NCBI RefSeq assembly: GCF_001514125.1
Contig: NZ_KQ948552.1
Location: 543,879 to 607,878 of the forward strand
Source: Streptomyces longwoodensis
GTDB lineage: Bacteria > Actinomycetota > Actinomycetes > Streptomycetales > Streptomycetaceae
Length of the DNA stretch: 64,000 nt
Direction of reading: 5' to 3'
Position numbers and translations under genes: made by a program. Below are positions 1 to 8,004 of this stretch, piece by piece. A model generated the notes under the pieces. It saw only the letters and a program-made list of their open reading frames with translations, was not told the DNA's origin and did not search any database. Numbering within the stretch: position 1 is the first letter of the stretch; every line of letters begins with the position of its first letter.

Positions 1-19
1 CGGGAGGGCTGAGCAGCCC

Positions 20-165
20 GGACGCGTGGCACTCCCGGCGGAAGCTGCCCAGGACGCGTGGCACTCCCCGGCGGGAGCTGCCCGTGACGCGTGGCGCTCA
101 GAAGCGCATCGGCGGCGTCGCCGGCGGGAGCGACCCGGAACGCGTGGCACTCCCCCGGCGGAGAG
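20..165. repeat. imperfect direct repeats around GACGCGTGGCACTCCC
   Basis: The core ACGCGTGGCACTCCC (one copy ends GCTC instead of ACTC) recurs at about 22, 54, 87 and 140. Each copy is followed by a CGGCGG(G)AG-type tail. Spacing is about 32-33 bases between the first three copies and about 53 before the last. The array lies past the 3' end of the GDSL hydrolase gene and against the window edge, so its full extent is unknown. No convincing coding frame or function is visible. Confidence 0.55.
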
Positions 166-198
166 GGCCACACGTCCGCGAGCCGTACCCTGCGGCCT

Positions 199-1017
199 TC
201 AGGCCACCGTCGCGATCCGCACCCTGATGTCGTCCGGCGACAGCGCTCCCTTGGCGGTCACGTGGTCGCCCGAGGACTCGCCGCGCAGCCTGCGCCCGAT
301 CCACGGCACCAGGTACTCGCGCGCCCAGTGCACGTCGTCTCGGCGGACCTCGAAGGTGCCGCGGGGCGGCAGCGGCGGCCAGGGCTGTTCCGGGTCGGCC
401 GGCACCGGGAGGCCGAGGGCCTGTCCGGCGCGCAGCGCCACGCGCGTGTGCCCCTCCGGGGACAGGTGCAGCCGGTCGTGGTCCCAGGCCCGGCGGTCGC
501 GCACCGACCTCAGCGACCACAGGTCGAGCACCGGACAGCCGTAGCGGTCGGCGACGGCGCGCACGTGTCCGTTGTAAGTGGCGATCTTGCCGCGCAGGTG
601 CCGGAGCACCGGGACGCCACGGGTGTCGAAGCCGGTGGTCACCAGGACGGTGCCGGCCACGGCGGTCAGGGCCGCGATCGCGCGCTCGAACCGCTCGGCG
701 ACCTCGTCGGGGTCGGTGCCCGGGCGGATGATGTCGTTGCCGCCCGCGCAGAACGACACCAGGTCGGGCGCGAGACGGACCGCCTGCGGGACCTGGTCGG
801 CCACGATCTGGTCGAGCAGCTTCCCGCGCACGGCGAGGTTGGTGTAGGTGAAGTCGCCCTCGGGCCGCCGGTCGGCGAGGAGCACCGCGAGCCGGTCGGC
901 CCAGCCGACGAACGCACCGTCGGGTCCGGGGTCGCCGACGCCCTCGGTGAAGCTGTCGCCCACCGCCACGTACGACCCGATCACTGATCTGCTGTCACTC
1001 TTCGAATCGTCTGCCAC
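199..1017 (-). CDS. SGNH/GDSL-type hydrolase
   Basis: The 272-residue protein is a probable cytoplasmic serine esterase or lipase of the SGNH superfamily. Visible blocks are GDSFTEG (residues about 18-24, nucleophilic Ser), an Asn/Gly-bearing middle segment, GGND (about 92-95) and the C-terminal D-x-x-H block in DHDRLHLSPEGH (about 180-191). No signal peptide or membrane segment is seen, so an intracellular role is likely. The ATG is preceded by GAAGGAGGATCATCACCTG, which gives a good ribosome binding site. The natural substrate cannot be read from sequence; the family hydrolyses esters of lipids, sugars or small acyl groups. The gene stands alone and is transcribed in the same direction as the M23 gene upstream, from which a hairpin separates it. 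Confidence 0.9.
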   Translation of the reverse strand: MADDSKSDSRSVIGSYVAVGDSFTEGVGDPGPDGAFVGWADRLAVLLADRRPEGDFTYTNLAVRGKLLDQIVADQVPQAVRLAPDLVSFCAGGNDIIRPGTDPDEVAERFERAIAALTAVAGTVLVTTGFDTRGVPVLRHLRGKIATYNGHVRAVADRYGCPVLDLWSLRSVRDRRAWDHDRLHLSPEGHTRVALRAGQALGLPVPADPEQPWPPLPPRGTFEVRRDDVHWAREYLVPWIGRRLRGESSGDHVTAKGALSPDDIRVRIATVA

Positions 1018-1160
1018 GTCAGGTGATGATCCTCCTTCGAATGTGACCTACGCGACCGTAAGCGGGGGTTGACGGGCGGTGAGATAAGACACCCCTAAAG
1101 AGTTTGCCAACCGGGGAATAAGCGACCCGGACGGAAAGCTGCGTTTCCTGACGTGGATAC

Positions 1161-1200
1161 ACCGAAGGCCGGACCCAGGGGATGGGGCCCGGCCTTCGGT
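1161..1200 (-). terminator. hairpin terminator after the M23 peptidase gene
   Basis: ACCGAAGGCCGG at 1161-1172 pairs exactly with CCGGCCTTCGGT at 1189-1200. It lies 28 bases past the stop codon of the minus-strand M23 gene. There is no strong U tract, which is common for Streptomyces terminators. Confidence 0.7.
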
Positions 1201-1227
1201 GGCGTGGGGGTGGTGCGACCCGGCGGG

Positions 1228-2142
1228 TCAGCCGACGGTGACGCCGTGGGCGCGCAGGTAGGCGACCGGGTCCACGTCGGAGCCGTAGTCCGGCGTGGTG
1301 CGGATCTCGAAGTGCAGGTGCGGGCCGGTCACGTTGCCGGTGGCACCGGACAGGCCGACCTGCTGGCCCTCGGTCACGGTCTGGCCGGCCGAGACGGAGA
1401 GCTGCGAGAGGTGGGCGTACTGGGCGTAGTAGCCGTCGTTCAGCTTGATGACGACCTGGTTGCCGTACGCGCCGCCCCAGCCGGCGGAGACGACGGTGCC
1501 CGCGGCGACGGCCTTGAGGGACGTGCCGGTCGGGACGACGAAGTCGACACCGGTGTGGTAGCCGCTGGACCACATGCTGCCGGCCGTGTGGTAGGCGGTA
1601 CCGACGGTGCCGCCGGCGACCGGGAGCGTGTAGCCGGAGGAGCTGCCGGTGGTGTCGGCGGCCTGGGTGGCCGTCTTCTGCTCGGCCGGCTTCTCGGCGG
1701 GGGCCGAGGACTTGGCCGAGGACTTCGGGGCGGAGGACTTCGGGGCGGAGCCCTTCGACCCGGTCGAGGAGCCGGTCGCGGCCTTCTTGCCGAGCGACAG
1801 CTTCAGACCCGGGTGGATCAGCGACGGGTTGTCGCCGATGGCCTCGCGGTTGTCCTGGTACAGCTTCTGCCAGCCGCCGGAGACGTGCTGCTCGGCGGCG
1901 ATCTTCGACAGGTAGTCGCCGGACCGGACCGTGTAGGTCGTGCGGGCGGCGGACTTCTGGTGCGCGTCGGCCTGCTGCGGCGCGGCGGAGACCGACTGCG
2001 CGGCCGACTGGGCCGGAGCGGCGTGGGCGCCGGTGGCCCCCATCAGCGGGAGGGCGAGCGCGGCGCCGCCGGTTCCGGCGACGGCGAGGGAACGGGTGAA
2101 ACGCTGCATCTTGGGACGGCGGTGCTTACCCTTCGCGGGCAT
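1228..2142 (-). CDS. secreted LysM / M23 family cell-wall endopeptidase
   Basis: A 304-residue exported peptidoglycan hydrolase. Residues 1 to about 41 form a long Arg/Lys-rich signal peptide ending AHA-AP. A LysM domain (YTVRSGDYLSKIA onward, about 68-118) binds glycan. An Ala/Ser/Lys-rich linker follows (about 120-165). The C-terminal M23 metallopeptidase domain (about 190-295) carries HTGVDF and HLHFE, which supply zinc ligands. The start is ATG 2142, chosen because GGAGAGGAA lies just upstream and the signal peptide begins there; further upstream lies the c-di-AMP riboswitch. M23 enzymes cut peptide cross-links; resuscitation and germination hydrolases in actinomycetes are often controlled the same way, so a role in spore germination or wall remodelling is inferred. 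Confidence 0.93.
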   Translation of the reverse strand: MPAKGKHRRPKMQRFTRSLAVAGTGGAALALPLMGATGAHAAPAQSAAQSVSAAPQQADAHQKSAARTTYTVRSGDYLSKIAAEQHVSGGWQKLYQDNREAIGDNPSLIHPGLKLSLGKKAATGSSTGSKGSAPKSSAPKSSAKSSAPAEKPAEQKTATQAADTTGSSSGYTLPVAGGTVGTAYHTAGSMWSSGYHTGVDFVVPTGTSLKAVAAGTVVSAGWGGAYGNQVVIKLNDGYYAQYAHLSQLSVSAGQTVTEGQQVGLSGATGNVTGPHLHFEIRTTPDYGSDVDPVAYLRAHGVTVG

Positions 2143-2157
2143 GGCGAATTCCTCTCC

Positions 2158-2345
2158 GGCGCCTACGAGGTGAGCTGTCGGGTGCGGACTGGAGATGTCC
2201 GGCCGTGTGCGGGCACACGGCTTTACCCCGAGCCGTTCCGGGAACCGGAACAGGCGTCGTACCTGTGGGTCCCCCGCTCCTGCCGTGCACGGGTGGGTGT
2301 GCGGGCCCCGGACGGCGGCAGGATTAGGCGTCCGTCCGGATTGGT
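2158..2345 (-). promoter_or_regulatory. ydaO/yuaA-type c-di-AMP riboswitch leader
   Basis: Read on the minus strand, the leader contains family hallmarks in order: CGCCTAATCCTGCCG (about 2316-2330), a GGAGCGGGGGACCC block (about 2270), GGGGTAAAGCC (about 2220) and the closing GACAGCTCACCTCGTAGGCG (about 2160-2180), 18 bases before the M23 start codon. The ydaO class binds cyclic di-AMP and usually turns off genes for wall hydrolases and K+ or osmolyte transport. The 3' boundary is firm; the 5' boundary is approximate. Confidence 0.88.
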
Positions 2346-2610
2346 CTGGAACGTAAGCGACCCGGACGCACCGAAACAAGCGGTGGTTGCACGGACCGGG
2401 CTTTTCCCTTGATCCCTTTCCGGAATTCCCCGTCACCCAGCGTCGACGGAAAGACCATTTCCCCCGTCAATTCCCGCGCGAACTCCCGGCATTACGTGAA
2501 CATGACGGACGACGCACCGTCACGGATATGACGATGCTCACGCGGCTCCGCCCCAGCACTCCGCATTTCCCAGCGAGTTGGAAGGAAGCCCGCCAATTCG
2601 GACAGAAGGA
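2346..2610. other. intergenic region upstream of the riboswitch
   Basis: This stretch lies between the riboswitch leader and the 3' end of the alpha-galactosidase gene. It must hold the M23 promoter on the minus strand. It is AT-richer than the coding sequence (for example CGGAATTCCCC and CATTTCCCAGCG). I see no gene, no clear hairpin and no recognisable -10/-35 pair that I would defend. Confidence 0.5.
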
Positions 2611-4722
2611 CTAGATACGGCGTAGCCGTATAACCGTCGCATCCAGATCGCCGCGGAGCCCGGTCCGCACGCCGTGGTGCAGCAGCAGCGCACCCCGGTG
2701 CACTTCGCCCGTTTCGCGGCATTCGTACGACGCGCTCGGGTCGAGTCCGCGCAGCCGGACCGCCGGTACCGGCTCGCCGTACCGCTGGGCCTCCAGCCAG
2801 GCGAGCACCACCGTCTCGTCGCCACGGACGTACTGCACGGCGCTCGGGCCGCCCTGCGCGAGGCCCGGGGGCCGCAGCCGGTAGAGGTCGCCGTGCTGCA
2901 CCACGGGCCGGATCTCCTTGTAGAGGGCGACCCATCCGGCGGCCTCGGCCAGCTCCTCCTCGCTCCACCCGGTGAGGTCGCCACCGACCCCGAGCACCCC
3001 GGCCATGGCGCTCACGAAGCGGAAGCGCAGGGAGCTGACCCGGCCGTTGAGCTGGGTGTTCGGGCTGTCGGTGACCCATGCGGCCATGACCCGCGCCGGG
3101 TGGAGCTGGCTGAAGCCGTGCTGGATGGCGAGCCGGTCCAGCGGGTCGGTGTTGTCGGAGGTCCACACCTGGTCCGTACGGCTCAGGATCCCCAGGTCGA
3201 TGCGCCCGCCGCCGCCCGAGCAGGACTCGAAGGCCACGTGCGGGTGGGCCGCGCGCAGCCGGTCCAGCAGGGCGTACAGCGCGTGGACGTGGTCCACCCA
3301 CAGGCGCTGCGGGTACGGGTCGCCGGGCCAGCCGGCGTCGGTGAAGCAGCGGTTGAAGTCCCACTTGACGTAGTCGATCGGGGCGCCGGACAGCAGCGCG
3401 TCGAGCCGCTGCCAGAGGTACTCCTGGACGTCCTCGCGGGCCAGGTTGAGCACCAGCTGGTTGCGCAGCTCCGTGCGCCTGCGTCCCGGCTGGTACTGCA
3501 CCCAGTCGGGGTGCGCCCGGTACAGGTCGCTGTCCGGGTTGACCATCTCGGGTTCGACCCAGATGCCGAACCGCATCCCGAGTTCGTGCACCCGGTCGGC
3601 GAGCGGCGTGAGACCGGAGGGGAAGCGGTCGGGGTTGGGCGTCCAGTCGCCGAGCCCGGCCCGGTCGCTGGTGCGCGCCCCGAACCAGCCGTCGTCCACC
3701 ACGAACAGCTCCACGCCCATCGCGGCGGCCCGGCGGGCCAGGGCGAGCTGCTGCTCCTCGGAGATGTCGAAGGTGGTGGCCTCCCAGGAGTTGAACAGCA
3801 CGGGCCGGTCCCGGTCGGCGTCGGGGACGACGTACGCGCGCTGGTACGCGTGCCAGGCGCGGCTCGCGCCGCCGTGGCCGGCGTCGGTCCACAGGCCGGC
3901 GAACACGGGCGTGGTGAAGCTCTCGCCGGGCGCGAGGCGCAGCAGGCCGGAGTCGTCGTGCCCGGCGCCGCCGGTGATCTGCACGCGCGCGTCGGGCAGT
4001 TGGGCGACGGCGATCCGCCAGGAGCCCGACCAGCCGAGCGCGCAGCCGTACACCTCGCCGCTCTCCTCGGTGGCGTCGGTGTCCAGCGCGACCCACGGCA
4101 GGTGCTGGTGACCGGTGTGGCCGCGGCGGCTGCCGATGACCTTCTCGCCGTAGGTGAGCGGGGAGCGCACCAGCCGGGACTCGGCGGCCCACCGGCCGTG
4201 CAGCTGGGAGAGCCGCCAGTCCTCGCGGTGCGGCAGGGTCCAGGTGGCGGAGTCGGCGCGCAGCAGCTCCAGGGGCGTCGCGCCGTCGTTGGCGAGGGTC
4301 GTCCAGCGCTCCACGACGTCGCCGCGCATGCGGTAGTGCAGCGTCACGGCCAGTCCGGCGTCACGGAAGCGCAGCCGCAGCTCGCCGTCACCACTGTGGC
4401 CCTCACCGTCGCCGTCGTCCACGACGGTGTGGCCCTCGAAGCGCCACTCCGTGCCGCGGCGTTCCTCGTCGCGCACGGACAGGGCGGGCCGCACGAAGCG
4501 CGGACCGCCCTCCACCGGGTACTCCTCGCGGCCGTCGAGGGGGGACTCGAAGGGCCAGTACGACGGCGGCGGCGCGGCGGCCAGGGCCTCGGCGTCGGCC
4601 GGGACGATGCGCGGGCCCCAGTGCAGGTGCACGAGCACGTCGTCCTCCGCGACGTGGAGCGCGTAGCTGCTCGTGGGCCCCGACAGGAGCCAGGTACGGC
4701 CGGTGGCGACGGTCTCGGGCAT
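2611..4722 (-). CDS. alpha-galactosidase, glycoside hydrolase family 36
   Basis: A 703-residue GH36 enzyme that releases alpha-1,6-linked galactose from raffinose-type oligosaccharides and galactomannan-derived sugars. An N-terminal beta-supersandwich (about 1-310) is followed by a TIM barrel. Family motifs are VDDGWF, WVEPEMVNPDSDLY, YVKWDFNR (nucleophile Asp), SCSGGGGRIDLG and TSDNTD (acid/base Asp). No signal peptide is seen, so it probably acts on imported oligosaccharides. I use ATG 4722, preceded by GTGGGGG, rather than the in-frame TTG at 4755, because the protein then starts like relatives. No sugar transporter is adjacent, so the substrate is inferred from family only. Confidence 0.93.
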   Translation of the reverse strand: MPETVATGRTWLLSGPTSSYALHVAEDDVLVHLHWGPRIVPADAEALAAAPPPSYWPFESPLDGREEYPVEGGPRFVRPALSVRDEERRGTEWRFEGHTVVDDGDGEGHSGDGELRLRFRDAGLAVTLHYRMRGDVVERWTTLANDGATPLELLRADSATWTLPHREDWRLSQLHGRWAAESRLVRSPLTYGEKVIGSRRGHTGHQHLPWVALDTDATEESGEVYGCALGWSGSWRIAVAQLPDARVQITGGAGHDDSGLLRLAPGESFTTPVFAGLWTDAGHGGASRAWHAYQRAYVVPDADRDRPVLFNSWEATTFDISEEQQLALARRAAAMGVELFVVDDGWFGARTSDRAGLGDWTPNPDRFPSGLTPLADRVHELGMRFGIWVEPEMVNPDSDLYRAHPDWVQYQPGRRRTELRNQLVLNLAREDVQEYLWQRLDALLSGAPIDYVKWDFNRCFTDAGWPGDPYPQRLWVDHVHALYALLDRLRAAHPHVAFESCSGGGGRIDLGILSRTDQVWTSDNTDPLDRLAIQHGFSQLHPARVMAAWVTDSPNTQLNGRVSSLRFRFVSAMAGVLGVGGDLTGWSEEELAEAAGWVALYKEIRPVVQHGDLYRLRPPGLAQGGPSAVQYVRGDETVVLAWLEAQRYGEPVPAVRLRGLDPSASYECRETGEVHRGALLLHHGVRTGLRGDLDATVIRLRRI

Positions 4723-4922
4723 CAAACCCCCACTGAATCCAACAGGCACGATCAAGTTCCGACATCATCAGGGGTGACGGGCCGCCCGGCAATGCCCGGG
4801 GAGCCTTCTTGTCGCAGGTTGGACGGACCGTTGCCCGAGGTATCCATGTCGTAGGGTCGGGGGACGTCCCGCCGACCACACCACGAGCCGCGTGGGCGGA
4901 GACCGACCGGGAGGGAGCCCCC

Positions 4923-5720
4923 GTGACGCAGCAGATACCGTCGACCGAGCCCGAACTGGCCGGCGTGCGCAACTTCCGTGACGTCGGCGGCCTGCCGACC
5001 GTGGACGGCCGGCGGGTGCGCCCGGGCGTGCTGTTCCGCAGCGGCCACCTCGCGCACGCGACCGCCGAGGACGCCGTGTTCCTGTCCTCCCTGGGGCTGC
5101 ACACGATCTTCGACTTCCGCAACGCGGCCGACCAGAAGCTGGAGGGCCCGGACGTCGAGCTGCCGGGCGTGTGCAATGTGAACCTGCCGCTGTCCGACCC
5201 GGCGGACGGCGCGGAGTTCTGGAAGATGGTCCGCGACGGCGACATCGAGCAGCTGCGCGTCCTGCTCGGGGACGGCAGGGCAGCGGGCCGGATGATCGCC
5301 TCGTACCGTTCGATCATCCGGCAGCGCACTGCCGAGCACGCGCGCGTGCTGCACGCGCTGGCGGACGACAGCGTCCCGGCCCTGATGCACTGCGCGGCGG
5401 GCAAGGACCGCGCCGGGCTGTCCGTCGCGGTGACGCTGCTCGCGCTCGACGTGGAGCGCGACGCCATCCTCGCCGACTACCTGGAGTCCAACGCCAAGCA
5501 CCGGCGCTACCGGGTGCGGCGCAGCAGCGGCGACGGCTCCGCCTACTCCCCCGAGGTGATGGAGCTGCTCAGCCCCTTGTTCGACGCCCGCGCCGAGTAC
5601 CTCATGGCGGCGTTCGAAACGATCGAGGAGACCTGGGGCGGGGTGGACGCCTACCTGGAACAGGGGCTCGGGATCACTCCGCAGACCCGCGAGCGGCTGC
5701 GGGAGCGGCTGCTCGACTGA
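4923..5720 (+). CDS. tyrosine-protein phosphatase-like protein (Y_phosphatase3 type)
   Basis: A 265-residue protein with the phosphatase signature HCAAGKDRAG (Cys-x5-Arg, about residues 156-165) and the N-terminal GVRNFRDVGG motif typical of the bacterial IphP/LipA-like phosphatase family. Such enzymes hydrolyse phosphotyrosine, phosphoserine or phosphoinositides. No signal peptide is visible, so a cytoplasmic role is likely. The start is GTG 4923, with GGGAGGGAG eight bases upstream; longer in-frame starts lack a ribosome binding site. The gene is divergent from the galactosidase gene. The native substrate is unknown. Confidence 0.9.
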   Translation: MTQQIPSTEPELAGVRNFRDVGGLPTVDGRRVRPGVLFRSGHLAHATAEDAVFLSSLGLHTIFDFRNAADQKLEGPDVELPGVCNVNLPLSDPADGAEFWKMVRDGDIEQLRVLLGDGRAAGRMIASYRSIIRQRTAEHARVLHALADDSVPALMHCAAGKDRAGLSVAVTLLALDVERDAILADYLESNAKHRRYRVRRSSGDGSAYSPEVMELLSPLFDARAEYLMAAFETIEETWGGVDAYLEQGLGITPQTRERLRERLLD

Positions 5721-5753
5721 GCCGGCGCTCCCGGTGGCGCGCGCGTGGGTGCC

Positions 5754-5888
5754 CTACTGCTTGGCGCCCACCTCGAACAGCAGCCAGATGAAGGCGGCGA
5801 GGACGTGCCCCACCGCGATGTAGATGATCAGCCGGATCCACAGGGCGCGGGGGAACCGCTCCTCGCGGCTGTCCTGGCGTTCGGTCAT
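5754..5888 (-). CDS. DUF6126-type small membrane peptide
   Basis: A 44-residue peptide: a charged N-terminus (MTERQDSREERFPR), one hydrophobic helix (about residues 16-38, LWIRLIIYIAVGHVLAAFIWLLF) and a short tail ending GAKQ. Its ATG overlaps the stop of the XRE-cupin regulator in an ATGA tetranucleotide, so translation is coupled. I recognise it as the DUF6126 family that sits next to XRE-cupin regulators in Streptomyces; its function is unknown. It is the last gene of the hopanoid operon and may be a membrane partner of the regulator or of the hopanoid enzymes. Confidence 0.85.
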   Translation of the reverse strand: MTERQDSREERFPRALWIRLIIYIAVGHVLAAFIWLLFEVGAKQ

Positions 5889-6499
5889 GGCGTCTCTCCG
5901 GGGGTGGGGCCCAGGCACAGCGTGGCCGTGGGGCTCTGCAGCAGGGTGTGGACGAAGAGCAGGTCGACCCCGTCGGGGTCCTCGGCGGCGAGGCGGTGCG
6001 GGGTGAGCGAGTCGAAGTGCGCCCCGTCCCCCGGCCCGAGCAGGTGGGCGCTGTCACCCAGGCGCAGGCGCAGCCGCCCGCGCAGGACGTGCAGCCACTC
6101 CTCCCCCGGGTGCACGCGCACGATGTCGCCCTGGGAGCCGTACGGGACGTGCACGCGCAGGGCCTGCATCCCGCGCCCGGCCGCACCGGCCTGCCAGTAC
6201 GTCCAGCCGCCCGCCCGGGTCGGCTCCATGTCGCCGGCCCGCACGACGGCGTCCCGGTCGGCGACCGACTCGCCGAGGAGTTCCGCGACCGTCGTACCGT
6301 AGATGCGGGCGAGCGCGAGCAGCATCGGCAGGGACGGCTGGCGCTGTCCGGTCTCCAGCCGGGACAGGTGGGCGGGCGACAGCCCGGCGGAGCGGGCCGC
6401 GGCCTCCAGGGTGAGGCCCGCGCGGCGGCGCAGGGCCCGCAGCTGCGGGGCCACGGCCGTCAGGTCGTCCGCGCCGGAGGGGGACTCGGGCGTACTCAT
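5885..6499 (-). CDS. XRE-family transcriptional regulator with C-terminal cupin
   Basis: 204 residues. An N-terminal helix-turn-helix of XRE type (about 16-72, with LRRRAGLTLEAAARSAGLSPAHLSRLETGQRQ split by the usual turn) is joined to a cupin sensor (about 120-195, with [20 protein letters not shown] and H-x-LTPHRL). This architecture is typical of regulators that sense a small ligand and repress nearby genes, including their own. The start is ATG 6499, immediately upstream of the conserved domain. A nested palindrome at 6517-6557 directly upstream is the obvious candidate operator. The gene follows the HpnO-type aminotransferase and is coupled to the DUF6126 peptide, so it may control part of the hopanoid operon or just itself. 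Confidence 0.92.
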   Translation of the reverse strand: MSTPESPSGADDLTAVAPQLRALRRRAGLTLEAAARSAGLSPAHLSRLETGQRQPSLPMLLALARIYGTTVAELLGESVADRDAVVRAGDMEPTRAGGWTYWQAGAAGRGMQALRVHVPYGSQGDIVRVHPGEEWLHVLRGRLRLRLGDSAHLLGPGDGAHFDSLTPHRLAAEDPDGVDLLFVHTLLQSPTATLCLGPTPGETP

Positions 6500-6516
6500 A
6501 CGTCCATTCAGCCCAC

Positions 6517-6557
6517 TTCTTGCCTCTGGGGCAAATTTTTTGCCCCAGAGGCAAGAA
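6517..6557. promoter_or_regulatory. nested inverted-repeat operator upstream of the XRE-cupin gene
   Basis: TTCTTGCCTCTGGGGCAAA (6517-6535) is the exact reverse complement of 6539-6557, with TTT between. Each arm is itself a small dyad, TTGCC-N5-GGCAA, so the site holds two binding sites for a dimeric repressor. It lies 17 bases before the regulator ATG and 13 bases past the aminotransferase stop. It could also fold as a terminator in RNA, but the T run lies in the loop rather than after the stem. Confidence 0.7.
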
Positions 6558-6570
6558 CTGGACCGGATGG

Positions 6571-8004
6571 TCAGCGGTGCGCCACCGCCTGCTTGATCAG
6601 GGTCCGGCCGAAGTCCCACATCAGCCCGCCCCCGGTGTGGGCGTCGTCCATGACGTCGGTGAAGGCCTCGACGAAGCGGTCGACGTCCTGGTCCGTGACG
6701 ACCAGCGGCGGGATCAGCTTGATCACCTCCAGGTGGTCGCCGGAGACCTGGGTGAGGATCCGGTGGCGCTGGAGCAGCGGCACCACGACCATCTGCGCGA
6801 ACAGGCCCTTGCGGGCCGCCTGGAGCATCGCCCAGCGGCTGCGCAGCTTCAGCGAGGTGGGCCGGCCGAACTCGATGCCGATCATCAGGCCCCGCCCGCG
6901 CACGTCGGCCAGCAGCTCGTACCTCTCCGTCAGCGCGGCGAGCCGCCCCTTCAGCCGCTCGCCCACCGCACGCGCGTGCGCGACGACCTGCTCGTTCTCC
7001 ATGACGGTCAGTACGGCCAGCCCCGCCGCCATGGCCTGCGCGTTGGAGCCGAAGCTCGCCGAGTGGACCAGCACCCGGTCCATGGACGAGTAGACCTTCT
7101 TGAAGATCCAGTCCCGGCCCAGCGTGGCGCCGACGGGCACGTACCCGCCGGACAGGGCCTTGGCCACGCACACCAGGTCCGGCTCGACGCCCTCCTCGTG
7201 CTGGTAGGCGTAGAAGTCGCCGGTGCGGCCCAGGCCGGTCTGCACCTCGTCGGCGATCAGCAGCGCCTTGTGCCGGTGCAGCAGCTCCTGCGCGGCGCGC
7301 AGGTAGCCGGGCGGGGCCTCGTGGACGCCCTTGCCCTGGATCGGCTCGACGATCAGGGCGGCCACGTCACCCTTGCGCAGCTCGCGCGCGAGGGCGTCGA
7401 GGTCGCCGAGCGGTACGGCGGTGTCGGGCAGCAGCGGCGCGAAGCCGTCGCGGAAGCCGGACTCGCCGTTGACCGACAGCGAGCCCGTGGTCAGGCCGTG
7501 GAAGGCGTGCTCGCAGTAGAGCACGCGCGGCCTGCCGGTGGCGTAGCGGGCGAACTTCAGCGCGGTCTCGACCGCCTCCGTGCCGCTGTTGCCGAAGAAC
7601 ACGCGGTCCAGGTGCGGGCTGTGCGCCAGCAGCTTCTCGGCGAGCAGGCCGGGCAGCGGCTGGCAGTCGAACCGGGTGAGGTCGGCGAGGCCCAGGTCGA
7701 GGACGTCGTGCAGCGCCTTGCGGACGACGGGGTGGTGGCGGCCGAGGCCCATCACACCGAAGCCGGCGAGCATGTCGAGGTAATCGTGGCCCTCGGCGTC
7801 GAAGAAGTGGGCGCCCTCGGCGCGCTCGTAGACCTTGTCGAAGCCGATGGTGCGCAGCATGCGCGGCAGTTGCGGATTGAGGTACTTGCTGTGCAGTTCG
7901 TAGCGTTCGGCTCCGCGGTCGGCCAGCAGCGCGCCGAGGTCGAAGTCCCCGGGGGTCGCCGACGGCGACGAGGGGGACGGGGACGCGGATTCCGCGGTGG
8001 TCAT
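6571..8004 (-). CDS. hpnO: HpnO-type PLP aminotransferase (class III)
   Basis: A 477-residue fold-type I aminotransferase of the acetylornithine/4-aminobutyrate class. Visible features are [16 protein letters not shown] (PLP phosphate site), [21 protein letters not shown] (Asp contacting the pyridine N) and [13 protein letters not shown], with the Schiff-base Lys at about residue 282. In hopanoid clusters HpnO converts a side-chain aldehyde to the terminal amine of aminobacteriohopanetriol. The ATG overlaps the dxs stop as ATGA, giving translational coupling. The gene sits in the hopanoid operon, which supports the assignment over other class III transaminases. Confidence 0.88.
   Translation of the reverse strand: MTTAESASPSPSSPSATPGDFDLGALLADRGAERYELHSKYLNPQLPRMLRTIGFDKVYERAEGAHFFDAEGHDYLDMLAGFGVMGLGRHHPVVRKALHDVLDLGLADLTRFDCQPLPGLLAEKLLAHSPHLDRVFFGNSGTEAVETALKFARYATGRPRVLYCEHAFHGLTTGSLSVNGESGFRDGFAPLLPDTAVPLGDLDALARELRKGDVAALIVEPIQGKGVHEAPPGYLRAAQELLHRHKALLIADEVQTGLGRTGDFYAYQHEEGVEPDLVCVAKALSGGYVPVGATLGRDWIFKKVYSSMDRVLVHSASFGSNAQAMAAGLAVLTVMENEQVVAHARAVGERLKGRLAALTERYELLADVRGRGLMIGIEFGRPTSLKLRSRWAMLQAARKGLFAQMVVVPLLQRHRILTQVSGDHLEVIKLIPPLVVTDQDVDRFVEAFTDVMDDAHTGGGLMWDFGRTLIKQAVAHR

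Noticed and set aside
2674..4854. 726-codon plus-strand frame opposite the alpha-galactosidase gene
   Set aside because: It mirrors the GH36 gene; composition is Val/Gly/Ala/Arg-rich without motifs, the usual high-GC antisense shadow.
5885..7171. A 428-codon form of the XRE-cupin protein
   Set aside because: The extra N-terminal part is the aminotransferase gene read in another frame; homology starts at ATG 6499.
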